64,000 nucleotides of DNA from Daedaleopsis sinensis (lineage: Eukaryota > Basidiomycota > Agaricomycetes > Polyporales > Polyporaceae): contig CM066310.1 in the NCBI GenBank assembly GCA_033807695.1, forward strand, positions 1,736,001 to 1,800,000, given 5' to 3'. Position numbers and translations under genes: made by a program. Of this stretch, positions 11,515 to 23,663 are shown piece by piece. The stretch's first letter is position 1. Each line of letters starts with the position of its first letter. Below the pieces are notes generated by a model that did no database searches, had not been told where the DNA came from, and saw nothing but the letters and a program-made list of their open reading frames with translations.

Positions 11515-12360
11515 TTAGCCCTGTGGTGGGGATGGTGAACGCTTAACCCATCTTACGGGCCGTCCTCCAGCTTGCGCGTCTGTGTTCTTCATAAGGCTGG
11601 CCCCGCTTAATTCAGGAGACACGGTCTGTATGTCTGTCGCTGATGGTGTTAGACTGTGAACGTTTCCCAGATGATTGGTATGGTCACCTGGCTGGGGGGT
11701 CACCGCCAAGCTTGCTCGAGGAGGTATGACCCCAAGAGGCGACTGGTGGCCGGAGTTCCGCTTCGCTTTGCTGGCTTGTGGAAGAGTATGTAAGGAAGAG
11801 AGGGAGGCGTCGATAGGATGGGCATGGGCCCGAGGCTGGGGAGAAGGCTGAGTCTGTGATGATGCTTGTTTCGCGTCTAATGACGGCGGCACGGGGAGAT
11901 GGGAACGTGAGACGGCCTGTCGCTTCAAGCCGGCTTCAATGATCCTATGGCTATACGTCAACTACTAGGATGTTCACATCGGACCAGATACACTCACCGT
12001 CCTATGGCCTCTTGCTCGCGCCACAGTTCGACAGGGGAAGGTATAGCACTGGCTGGAATGTGCTGTGCGATGTCGAGCCACAGGTCTACGAGCGGGATGT
12101 ACTTGAAAGTAGGATCTGGCAGCAATCCAAACAGGACTGCTTCCTACCGAACTCAGCCTTCCTCCACCCAGTGCGGGGGATTACTTACACGGCGTCGCCG
12201 CGCGGTCCTACCACCGTCCGCGCTCGTTTGCGCCTTCTTCAGGGCGGCAGGGAGCCATACTCCCGCACAGGCTATTTGAAGTCCTGCGCTGGTGACAAGG
12301 TGAGATAGCCCGGAGTGATCGCGCAAATTCGAGGTATCGCAGCATTGGCATTAGGCGTGC
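11515..12360 (-). CDS. hypothetical protein, Pro/Ser-rich C-terminus
   Basis: Two well-supported exons. One (about 12170-11990) encodes PTFKYIPLVDLWLDIAQHIP and SPVELWREQEAIGR and ends at a GTGAGT donor. The next (about 11945-11515) begins IIEAGLKRQAVSRSHLPVP, continues Pro/Ser/Gln-rich and stops at PSPPQG. Upstream, SAGLQIACAGVWLPAALKK is a likely earlier exon (12310-12200), but its junction with MPMLRYLEFARSLR needs a frame change near 12310, either an unseen intron or a frameshift. Start unknown. No family recognised. It sits between two copies of the membrane-protein family. Confidence 0.5.
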
Positions 12361-12655
12361 TTCGGATCCAGGAGAAGGCATAGCAGGCGGACATAGCATC
12401 TCCGTGGAGGTCTTGACCTTCGAGGCCGTGGTGCATAGTGCGGAACGGGAGAAGCGATCGCTGGTGATTTGGCGATCGCTGATGTCGACAACCTGGGAGG
12501 TCCAGTAAGCAGGTGTGGCGGGTTGGTTTGGGTACGAGAGGACCGGAACTTGACAGGAAAAAGGTGGACCACTGTCAACAGACGAGGTCGACTCAGAACC
12601 CGGGTATGCCCAAGAGACACGTCGCACGCAGACGCAGCGGCAGATTCGAGACATG

Positions 12656-13418
12656 CTACGGCATGGTGTGTATCGCGGGAACGCCTCTACAGGCAACACG
12701 GTCAAGCTGAAGACGCAGTCAGTGATCGTGATTCGTAAAGACGCGTCGCAATAACGCGAGTCATGGCGACAGGTACTCACATAGACGACTCCAAGCTCTA
12801 CGTGAGGCAATGCGCTCTCCGTGGCATATTCGTCCTTAGCTCGCGTTCGGGAGTCGGGGGATGGCATGCGGACAAGCACCGAGACGCGAACTGGACTGCC
12901 AAGCCCTGAGGGAGGTTGTGTGTTCCGTGAAGGTGATAACACGGCACGGGGTAGGAGGTGACTCTGACGGCGTTGTCTGCGACACCATCCAAGAGGTAGC
13001 TTTCGGGGGCGTTGCTGTTCGTCTGGACTGGCTGGTGTATCGACCCGCGTGCATGAGAGTGGCTGCATGATGCACGCACCCCCAACCGATGTCAGTACTA
13101 GCACTGCGGAGCGTACTGCATGAACAAACGCACCGAGACCCCGTCCCAAGGAGACAGCATCGTGGCCTCCTTCTCCATCGATCCTCCTCCAACATACACA
13201 TCATACATCTTCGGCGCTTCCTCTGCCGGGCCCTGCGTACCCCGCACGACGGGGTCCGGGGTAAAGAGCTCGAAGTCGAAGCGTCGGATGATGATCCGAA
13301 AGAGCATGACCGTCACAGACGCGACGAGGAGCACGAGTATCGCGAGGGCGGGGACGCCCTTTTGGAGGGATTCCAGTACCCGTTGTTCCTGCGTCAGTCC
13401 GCCAGACATCGCGTCCAC
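12656..13418 (-). CDS. one-helix membrane protein, tandem paralogue B
   Basis: Starts MDAMSGGLTQEQ at 13418. The membrane segment is VPALAILVLLVASVTVMLF followed by RIIIRRF, then PKMYDVYVG, matching the MYEV motif of the sisters. Exon 2 (about 12905-12781, donor GTGAGT) holds VRVSVLVRMP...LPHVELGVVY. A terminal exon (12706-12656) ends HTMP-stop. The intron 1 donor is ambiguous (13133 or shortly after), since only one choice keeps VRVSVLVRMP in frame. Function unknown. Same orientation and order of motifs as genes A and C. Confidence 0.68.
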
Positions 13419-13948
13419 GTCAACCAGGTAGGCAGGGAGAAGACAGGGAGATCTTGATCCATGCCCCGCGTCGTGAGTTCATAAACGATGTCGCTCGCAG
13501 TAGTACAAGCACAGCTAAGGCTGCAGGTTTCGCAAGAAGTAGCGGGTTGTCCGGCATATGACACGAGTACCCGACACGGAGCGGAACAGTTCATCTGCCA
13601 AAGCCTGCCATGATGTCGTTTAGTCCACCTCAAACCGCTAGCTTGTCCTGCCACCAGCTGCCACCCGAGACAGCCTCCAGAGTCCAGTCGAAACCTCGGC
13701 AATATGTCACAGCTGACAGACTTGAACCGGGGAACTTGAAGCTACTTGAAGCTCGCACGACTTCGTCGAGAGCTTCTACGGCAAGATATTCTGCTGTTTC
13801 AGCGTCCTGGTGTCAAGAGTAACAGTACTAGTCGGCTGGTCGTGCTGGGAGGAGAACAAGGGTGACTGGCGGAGTGGAAAAACAAAACGGCGCCTGACAG
13901 TACTGATGGCGTTCCGAACCATCCTCCCAAATCTGCCGTAAGTTTCTT

Positions 13949-13969
13949 CCTCTCCGAGAACATCGGAGT
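13949..13969. promoter_or_regulatory. 21-bp upstream element with 17-bp palindrome (copy 2)
   Basis: Identical to 11073-11093, with the palindrome at 13952-13968. It lies about 530-550 bp upstream of gene B. No copy was found at the matching distance before gene C. Confidence 0.5.
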
Positions 13970-14190
13970 GCTCGAATGCTGCTCGAATATCATGCAAAGT
14001 ATGCTGAATGTTGAGAGCACAAGAAGCAATAGACTAGCAAGGATGCAGCGAGTTATCTGAATGCGTAACATGAAGTATCGATACAGCCCACTCCTCCTCC
14101 CCAGACAACTCGTAACAAATCTCATCATCTCGTCATAACATCAATACCAGGCCAGCAGCACGTATGTACCTTTTGCACGACGCATCGATA

Positions 14191-15255
14191 TCACGACACA
14201 GCAGCCAAGCGACCGCTATCCTCCGAACCCGCGACGCGCGACTGCGTCCTCCCGACCTGCGGCAACCTCGAATGCGACCTCAACATCGCTATTGACAGGC
14301 CCGGCGTTGAGGGCGCCGCCTCCTCGAGCTCCACCTCCATCCCGTCCGCGAGCCCGTCCGCCCCAAGCTCGACGACCCCGATCTCCATGTGCGGCAGCTC
14401 GGGCCCCTCGTCCTCCGCGCCCGCGCGGCGGCCGCGGTCGGCGAAGGGCATGCTGATCAGCACCGCGACGCGCACCGTCTCCGGGGGCGGTTCCGGGGTC
14501 ACCGGCAGCTTCTCGGACACGAGCGTGAGCGTCGCCGAGTGCGAGGTGCGTGCGGACTGCCACGAGAAGGGCCGTGTGCGGGTCGGGCTGGTCGGGCTGG
14601 GGGGCGCGGAGGGCCCGGGGGCGGCGGTCGGGAGGATTGGCGGCTGGCTGCGCGTGAGCCATCGCGGCCACCGGAACCGCGCAGGGGGCGGAGGAGTCGG
14701 GGCGGGAGGTGGGGGTGGGGGAGGGGGCGCTATGGGCCTCTCGGGCGCGTTCAGGTGGACCCCGGATATAGGCTGCACATGCACACGAGGCGGGGGTTAA
14801 CGTTGTGTTGCGTAACGTCCAGAATGCCGCGGGCTAAATCGAGCACGGGTGGTACGTACCACCATGTTGTCCCACTCCACGACGAGACTCCCGCCGACGA
14901 GGTTTCCTTCTTCTCTCTGCTTCTCCTTTTCGCTGGAGATCGGCCCCTCCCCCCTCGCCGTCAGAGCTTCCGTGTCCCCGATGAAGACTTCATACATCTT
15001 CGGCCGATCTCCCACGTCGCGGGCTTTCCCTGGGGGCACATAGGTGCCGTTCGCGATCGCCTCCGCGATAAGTGCGCGATGGTGCCGTCGGAGGGCCCAT
15101 GAGCGGAATATGATGGTGGCCGAGACGAGGAGGAGGAGCACAAGGGTCGCTGAAATGAGAGTAGCTTCAGCAATCGTTTTGATTGATCCCATGTTAGAGG
15201 GATGTGAATTTGAAGATGTCGGGGCAGGGGCAGGTGCGGGTGCGGACGTGGACAT
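14191..15255 (-). CDS. one-helix membrane protein, tandem paralogue C, proline-rich
   Basis: Exon 1 (15255-14860) starts MSTSAPAPAPAP, has the helix LISATLVLLLLVSATIIF then RSWALRRHHR, and the family motif RPKMYEVFIG. The intron 14859-14773 has GTACGT and TGCAG ends and keeps phase 0. Exon 2 (14772-14191) opens with a proline-only run and a proline/threonine linker, then VRVAVLISMPF...LPHMEIGVVELG, and ends LAAVS-stop. Predicted about 325 residues, longer than A and B because of the linker. GC-rich. Extracellular or cytosolic orientation and function are unknown. Confidence 0.72.
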
Positions 15256-15786
15256 TAGCGTTCATAAAGTCGGTCGTAAGCGTGAATGTGGCCGTGCACT
15301 GTTAAAGGTGCCGGTGAGGGGCCGACGAGGAGGGGGAGGGGAGGTCGACGGGGCGGGGGGAACTAGTGAGATGGGACAACGGGTCGCAGCGACGCATTGG
15401 GATTGAAAGGAGGAGAGGCGACGGCGACGAGGGGGCAGGATATGTATAGTATGAGTACCCTCGTCCCATCGAAGAGGCTCGACCGAGCGCAGTTTGGTAC
15501 GACACGACAACGACATAACGTGCACGCGAGCAGCCGGTTCGCAGCCCAGCCCGCGCCACAACGGTCGCCCCGACCGAGCACCGGAAACAACACAGACCAG
15601 CTGATTCGCCCGGGGCGACGCCGGGCGCAGGATTCGAGACATGCCTCCGTCCATATCCGCACATGTCAAACTGCCTAGCAAACGCTCGACGAAATGGGGG
15701 AGCAATTGCGAGGTAGCACTTACCTAGGAAGGTGTACACTGCGGACAGAAGGGTGTTTCATCTCTCAGCAACCGCTCCATCTGCAA

Positions 15787-15996
15787 TCACTCGAGCATAG
15801 ACAGCAGCCAAGAGAGATTAGACGTACAGTATAAGCCTGCTGATGACGTCAACGATGGCGCCGTGCCCGGCGGGAAGTCGTTCTGATTTCCGAGTCCGCT
15901 CGGTGCCGGGGGTGTCGGCCTGGAAGGCTGGGGGACGAGAGGCCCGGTCGGCGAGCTAGAGGGCGAGGACGACGACGAAGGATTTGTCGACGCCAT
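15787..15996 (-). CDS. possible first exon of a truncated fourth family member
   Basis: Starts MASTNPSSSSSPSSSP and is Ser/Pro-rich to about SLTSSAGLY, like the N-terminal tail of gene C, followed by a GTACGT donor. A short downstream piece could read LYTFLG, but no full membrane segment or MYEV motif follows before 15260. Could be a fragment or a false call. Confidence 0.3.
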   Translation of the reverse strand: MASTNPSSSSSPSSSPTGPLVPQPSRPTPPAPSGLGNQNDFPPGTAPSLTSSAGLYCTSNLSWLLSMLE

Positions 15997-15999
15997 CGG

Positions 16000-17316
16000 A
16001 GAGAGCAGTCAAGGGGCGCAGGAGGAGGTGCCAGGGAAACGGGCTGGGGAAAGGAAACCCGACAGGATGGTCACACTCCTGCGCTAAAATGCGCAATACG
16101 AGCGTCGCGACTCGTGCTGGCTAGGTGAGGGCGCTGGCCCTGCGCTCGCTCGCTGGTGACTGGTCGCAACGTCCGCGGGGTCCTGTGCCCACAGTGATGA
16201 TGTCCCGAACGCCAATTATAAAGCCGCAGCAGCCCGGCAGGGTATTGCGGGGGGACCGTGGTAGGAATGCGTTCGCTTGATAGAGATGGTGAGAGTATTG
16301 AGACGCGCGCAGGACTTCTCGAGTTCCATTCAGGGGCCCGACTCGAGCTATGGGAAGGGATTGAGGTCTGCCATAGGTGGCTTGGGAGTGCCTGCATGCA
16401 CGCGAATGCGGGCATGGGATGTGGGATGTTGCAACGATACCGATATGACATTGTCTTACGCGGAGTCTGTATGGCTGTCAGCAGGCCTCAAGGGTCGAGA
16501 GAACTTTCCTGCGCGTGCGCCGCTTCACACGAGTTTGTCGGCAAGATATCTGGCAGAGAACCCAATGTCCATGTGGCCAGTAGTCGTGTCCGTCGTAGGC
16601 ATTGGGTTGGTAGCCTTCACCACTACATGCTGGATGAAGTTCCGACTCGTCATGCGTTAGGTTCATGCGCTGCAACTCGCCGCATCAGTGCCCCGGGATT
16701 TAGGGCGAAATCAAACTACACGCACCGTGAAGAACGCATTACAAGGTCAATTGCGTGATAAATGCCAAATCTCGAGGAACAAAGTGCTCTCGGAGACATC
16801 CTGCAGAAGAGCGGTCACCCAGTCCGAGGAAGCGTTGCGTACCTTGGGACAAGAACTGATAGTGCAGTTTGTACTGATCGTGTAACACGAGACATCCATT
16901 GCCATCAGGAGTTCTGAAGCTTGAAACCTACCAGTACCGGTATGAAGAGGTCGCTGCGGAAATCCTGAGATGACCGTACGCCATGTATCTCGCGATCTAG
17001 ATCTGTCCATGAGGCTTGGCCTACTAGCCAGAAGAACCTGTTGTGCAATGTAAGCAATGGTGGTGAGTGAGGCCGACAACGTATAAGGAGATCGCACCGT
17101 AACTGATGTTATGAGATGGTTCACTGTTACAAAGCCTCGCCGGGATGATAGCCACATACGCTAGAATACATGATAACATTACGGGTGAGAACATCTATTG
17201 ACAAGCGAGCGACACGATTGCGAGAGAACATGCGACGACGAATTAGGGTCCAAAGTCCGAGAGGTCCGGAACCGAAATGGAACTTCCTAGCGCTTTTGTC
17301 GAATCCGGTCTGCGCT
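16000..17316. other. intergenic, nothing recognised
   Basis: No frame with protein-like content. Probably 3' flank of the CFIm25 gene and upstream DNA of the Ser/Pro-rich exon. Confidence 0.45.
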
Positions 17317-18346
<1,030 letters not shown>

Positions 18347-18526
18347 GGTTGAGATAGTCCTGAGGCAAAGGAGATCAAAGGAGGTTGAGGCAGTCGAGGT
18401 CCGAGCGGCGAGTCGGAGGACGGGGTCACGTCGAAAGCCGCGTGTGACGGTGACGTTTCTGCGTTACACCTCTGTCACGGGAAAACTCTGTTCAGTAAGC
18501 GCCCTCGTTCAGTCCAACGTACGACC
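18347..18526. promoter_or_regulatory. bidirectional promoter between NUDT21 and rrp6
   Basis: Only 180 bp separate the two start codons, so both promoters and both 5' UTRs must lie here. No TATA box is evident. GGTGACGTTTCTGCGTTAC contains a CRE-like TGACG core. Confidence 0.7.
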
Positions 18527-21500
18527 ATGTCTGCGTCTTCGAGTCTTTCTTCGTCGTCGTTCAACGAGTACAACGCTCAGCTGCAGGGTGCAGCACTTAA
18601 GGCTACGCGTGCTGCGGTTCTCTTGCCGGCAGATATCCCGTTCCATCGCTCAGTGCACCCAGAGTTTGCGGAGGAAGTCGACCAATGTTCCGCAAGAATC
18701 CTCTCGCTCACCAACAAGCTCCTGCAGCTGTCTTCAACGCTCAACGCGTCAACGACTACACGGGGGAAGGGAAAAGGGCGGCTGGAGGTGCAGGATGACG
18801 TTGTGGACAACTTCCATTCGCTAGTGGTGGACGCGATGGACCAGTTACTCGAACGTGCGGTATGCCTTCTGTTAACTCATGGTTCATTTCGCGCCTGTAC
18901 GATAAATGACTTAGGACATTGGTCTGGACGAGTTCCTCGGTCACTTCAAGCCGCCTGCTATTGCAGTGAATCCCACTGCGCTCGCAACAACCCAGAAGGT
19001 TTGTGCATATTATCCATGTTCGCACCCATCCTCGGTCTCATGGGTGATATAGAAGAGCAAGAGTAACGTCCCTCAAGGACGCTTAGATCCTGCTCTACAG
19101 CACGCATCACATCTACCTAAGCCTCAGCTCACCTTCAAGCGGAAGGTCGACAATAGCAACCACACAGCTTGGATGCCCATATTACGCCACAAGTACAATG
19201 CCCAAGTTCCGTTGGGCTATCATTACAACGATAACAATGTGGAGGAGGCATCTACCTCGTACGCTTCTCCCAGTGCACCCAGGTTGCTACCTGCTCACGT
19301 CTTTTCGTAGCTCGCATACCTACCGATACGAGATCAAACATATTTCCTATCCTCCGCGAATGTTCGTCTCAGCTCCACCCATACCTCCCAGGTCATTCGA
19401 GGAGACACCGTTCACATGGGTCTCTACGCCAGAAGAATTCGCGACGCTGCTTGACAAGCTTCGGGGTGCGACCGAGATCGCTATCGACTTGGAATATCAC
19501 AATTATCGCACGTTCGGCGGGTTTGTTTGTCTCATGCAGATTAGCACGCGCGAGGAAGATTTCGTGGTTGACACCCTCGCATTACGGCAAGAGCTAGAGG
19601 AGCTCAACGAGGTGTTCACGAACCCTTACGTAGTCAAGGTATGCATACCAGCTTCTTGTCGGTCCGAGGATCTAATCACTGACGTTTTCGTAGGTCCTTC
19701 ATGGCGCAGAGAGCGATATCGTCTGGTTACAACAAGATTTCAACCTGTACATTGTCAACTTGTTCGACACCTTCCATGCCTCGAAGGTCCTAGGTATGTA
19801 TCCATGTCTTGTTATAGGTCGTCTTTTCACGTCACACTACAGACTTCCCTAGGCACGGCCTTGCAGCGTTACTTGAGATGTACTGTGATTTCACTGCAGA
19901 CAAGCGCTACCAGCTAGCAGACTGGCGGATTCGACCGCTTCCGCAAGAGATGCTCCAATACGCGCGATCAGACACGCATTTCCTCCTCTTCATCTACGAC
20001 AATCTCCGGAACGCCCTGCTAGACCGCGCGCAATCCCGCACGCAGTCGCGTGCACAGAGTCCGTCGTCGTCTTCGGCATATCCCACACCCGACCCTACCA
20101 TCCCTGCAGCACACCTGCTTGTCCGCGAGGTCCTGTCGCGGTCGGAGGAGACCGCTTTGCGCGTGTACGAAAAGGAGATTTACGATGCAGAGGGCGGCTC
20201 GGGGCCCGGCGGGTGGGACACGCTCGCGCGGAAGTGGAACAAGGGCGCGCTGATGGCCAGCTCGGCGTCCCTCGAACCAGGGAGTGCTGCCAGCGTGCAG
20301 CGCGCTGTGTATCTTGCTGTGCACGCCTGGCGAGATCGCGTCGCTCGGGAAGAGGACGAGAGCACAAGGTATGTCTTTCGTCTCTTTTGAAACGCGAGTC
20401 CGAGGAGTACTGAAGGGTACCGCGACAGATACGTTCTCCCGAACCAGTACTTGTTTTTGCTCGCGGACCGCACGCCCGCGGACATGGCGGCTTTCCTCTC
20501 GGTATTTCGCCCTGTTCCTCCTGTCCTTCGCAGACGCGCGAAGGAGCTGTTGGACACTATCCGCGATGCGGTGAAAAGCGCGCTTAGTGTGGGCACAGCT
20601 GCGCAGAGTTCTGCAGATGCTTCTATTGAGGGAGTGACGAGCGCTATGGCAGTTGACGAGCCAGAGATTGTTCAGACGAAGGTAACGGATGCCCCGTCGA
20701 CGAGCAAGACTGCGGAATCGCTCTGGGCAGCTGGTGAGTACGACATCTTTACTATGTCTGAATTATGCCCTGACCCTAGTCTCAACAGTGTCATCGATCA
20801 CTGCAACCAAGTCTGCACTCTTCGGCCAGACACTACATCGGAATGCCCCGCCTTTGCTTCCCATAGCACAGCAAAGCTCGCTTTTCGGAGCCCAGTCACA
20901 GTTTGCACAGGCAAGTCCCGTGCAAGCCGATACATAGCTCAAATATTGGCAACTGACGCATACTCTCTAGAACGTCACGAACCGCGCACGTTTCCTCGAG
21001 GCAGCGACGCGCATTCACAGCAAGCTCGCCGTCGCCCCTGCCGTCCCTGCCATCACGCAAGTCAAAGCCGAGCCTTCGGCGGCCCACGCTGCGGAGGCAG
21101 AAGATGACGAAGGCGTGCTCAAGGCCGAAGGCCACGTCGAGGTGCCCTTCGTCCCGGCCTCCCAGCGCGCATCCGCCCCGATCGTCGTGGACGACACCAT
21201 CGTCGTCGTCGGCCAGCCCAAGAAGAAGAAACGCAAGCGCGCGGCGGCGGCGGACAAGGACGCCTCCGCCTCGGAGCCCGCTCAGGACGATCAAGCCCAA
21301 GAGACGAGCGGTGTCAAGGCGGAGCAGGCGATGGAAGTGGAGGCGTTCGACTACGCGTCCGTGTCCAACATCCTCGACGACGGCTCCGATCACGAGCGGG
21401 ACGGCCATAACGCGAAGAAGCGGAAGCAGGCGAAGGGGAAAGGTGAGCTGCACACTTGCGTGTCTGCGCGCTGGGTGGGCGGGACTGACGGCTGTGGTCT

Positions 21501-21608
21501 TCTCTTTGCAACCCAGGGGCGAACATGTCGTTCTATGGCAACTTCCCGGCGCCGCCCAAGGCCCACAGCCAGACGAAGAGCGGGAACCAGTCGCGGACGT
21601 TCCGATGA
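18527..21608 (+). CDS. rrp6: Rrp6/EXOSC10, nuclear exosome 3'-5' exoribonuclease
   Basis: Catalytic subunit of the nuclear RNA exosome (rRNA, snoRNA and aberrant RNA processing). Ten exons: 18527-18859, 18915-18998, 19053-19282, 19311-19638, 19694-19793, 19843-20368, 20429-20733, 20789-20910, 20971-21442 and 21517-21608, 863 residues. The N-terminal part resembles the PMC2NT domain ([16 protein letters not shown]). The DEDD-Y nuclease shows [12 protein letters not shown] (D, E), [14 protein letters not shown] (D) and [11 protein letters not shown] (Y, D). An HRDC-like segment follows ([16 protein letters not shown]). The acidic/basic tail has PKKKKRKR and AKKRKQAK, probable nuclear signals. 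Intron 8 is GC-AG (20911-20970). Confidence 0.95.
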
Positions 21609-21928
21609 GGTCCTGTATCTCTTTCGTGTGCAGTGTGGATAGGCTGGTGAAGTGCGAGCTCCATCTCGTGAACGTGAAGTTGTACCAGTGCTTGTTCTTG
21701 TCTGCTTTCTCCCCTGTTGGGGCCTCGAATATCTACGCTCAAAAGTTTCCGGCGCTGGTGGTGGAAGTAGTGTTCGTCCGGAAAGGGCAGGATGCTTCCA
21801 GATGTTCCCACCGTGGGATCATGGACCCAGGAGGACCGGGATGACCGATCTTACAAGTTACAACTGAAACTGAGACTAAGCTTAGCTTCAAGTAGTCTAG
21901 TATACGTGGAGATCGGTAGTAGGTACAC

Positions 21929-21936
21929 TATATATA
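21929..21936 (+). promoter_or_regulatory. TATA box of the alpha/beta hydrolase gene
   Basis: TATATATA lies about 65-72 bp before the ATG at 22001, a usual spacing. Confidence 0.5.
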
Positions 21937-22000
21937 CAGTACCCACGTCGCTCCTTTCATCATCGTTCATCTCATACCCCACACTCGTCGTAAACTCAAC

Positions 22001-23240
22001 ATGGAGGTAGTTGGAGCGCTTCTTGATAATGAGATCTTCAATGTCTTGGGTCCCAGTGAGTCGTCCGGGTTCATCAAGTTATCGCACCGCTACAGTACAT
22101 GCTTGCATGAACCGCTTTGGGCTGGCAATGGCTAGCGCTCCTCCCAGAGATCTGAGACGATATTCCCCCCATGGACCTGAGCTGACCGCATCCCGGTCTC
22201 CACAGCTCTAGAGGCATTCAGGCCCTTGCTAGAGAAACGACGCGCAGAGATCGAGGGTTTCCCCCAGCGCACCTTTCAGTATGGGAGCACCGACAGGCAC
22301 CAGGTATGTGGTTCACAGATCGCTTGGTACCGGCGCGGACTGACTTGCATTTATCATTTCCATAATGCATCGACACACGTATAGCTCGACGTGTATTACC
22401 CAGAGCCGAAAGCTATCTCGGACGGGAAAATACCCGTGCTGTTCTTCGAGTATGGGGGCGGTTTCGTCTCGGGCGACCGCAAGATCCAATCGCCGTATGA
22501 CCTCGGATACACCAACCTAGGCGTGTTCTTCGCCCAGCGCGGGTGAGTCGTGCAGCGCAACTAGTCACGTCCGACACTAACGCGAGCCCGTATCGGACAG
22601 CATGCTGACCGTAATCGCAGACTACCGCCTCGCGCCGGCGGCCAAGTTCCCGCAACCGCTCGAGGACATCCGCGACGCGCTTGCCTGGTTCCTCACGAAC
22701 ACGAGCACCGTCCTCGCTGCCAGCCCCGCGGGCCCGTACGACCTCACTAAGGTCGGGCTCGGCAAGCTCTTCGTCATGGGCCACTCTGCGGGCGCGAACC
22801 ACGTCATCTCGCTCTACCTCTCCCCGACGGTACTCCCGCCCGACTCGCCCATCCGTGCAGCCACGCACGGGCTGATCCCCCAGGGCAGCGCCTATCGATT
22901 CAAGTTCCCGGACACGGACCTCCAGCCCGGGGCGCTCGTGGGCTACTACGGCTCGGAGGAGGCGACGCTGGAGAACATGCCGTACGCGCTGCTCGAGCGC
23001 GCGGACAAGGCGCTGCTGGACGGGCTCCCGGAATTGCTCGTGCTCAGGAGCGAGCGTGAGCCGGACGGGATTCTGCAGATGAACGAGGACTTCGTGAAGG
23101 CGCTGGAGGGCCGGGGCAAGTCCGTCAAGTATGAGCTGATGAAGGGCCACAACCACATCAGCCCGCACTGGGCGCTGCTGAGCGGGGAGGGCGAGGAGTG
23201 GGGGGAGGCTGTCGCGGAGTGGATCAAGGCGAGGGCTTGA
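22001..23240 (+). CDS. alpha/beta hydrolase (carboxylesterase/lipase-like, alpha/beta hydrolase-3 type)
   Basis: Exons 22001-22055, 22206-22303, 22385-22542 and 22601-23240 join in phase to 316 residues starting MEVVGALLDNEIF. The oxyanion segment reads FEYGGGFVSGD (family HGGGF, with Glu-Tyr in place of His). IADYRLAPAAKFPQPLEDIR is the conserved strand after it. The nucleophile elbow is MGHSAGANH (Ser). A later SEREPDGI supplies an Asp and KGHNHISPHWAL the His. No signal peptide, so likely cytosolic. It probably hydrolyses esters of small molecules, though kynurenine formamidase-like activity is also possible. Substrate not determinable. Confidence 0.85.
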
Positions 23241-23663
23241 AGATTGATAACTGATAGCTCGAGGTGAAGAAGAAAGTTGGAGTGTCGCCATTGGATCTGG
23301 TGTTGTAGGATATACAGATGGATCAGGAGAGCATAATTGCTGCACTTTGAGCGAGACCTTAGGCCGCTACCTCGAAGCATGGGTCGATCGTGCCACATGT
23401 TCGATCTATCTGCTCGTAACAGAGACGGAAAGAAGGCTCTTGAGATTTCTGTTGGATATTGTACTTGATTACGATCGGTGACCTACAACACTATGATAGT
23501 CGAGTGGCGGACAAGATTGTCGTGAAACTTGTTCACGCATTGAGTCTGGGGATGCAGAACTTCGTGCAGTTAGCTCATGAGCATTTCGGACTACATATAA
23601 ACAACAGGCAAGACAACTTGAAACACATCATGGTATCATTACACCTCGGACTTAAATGTTCAT

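Noticed and set aside
22413..23345. 310-codon minus-strand frame
   Set aside because: Mirror of the alpha/beta hydrolase; composition only.
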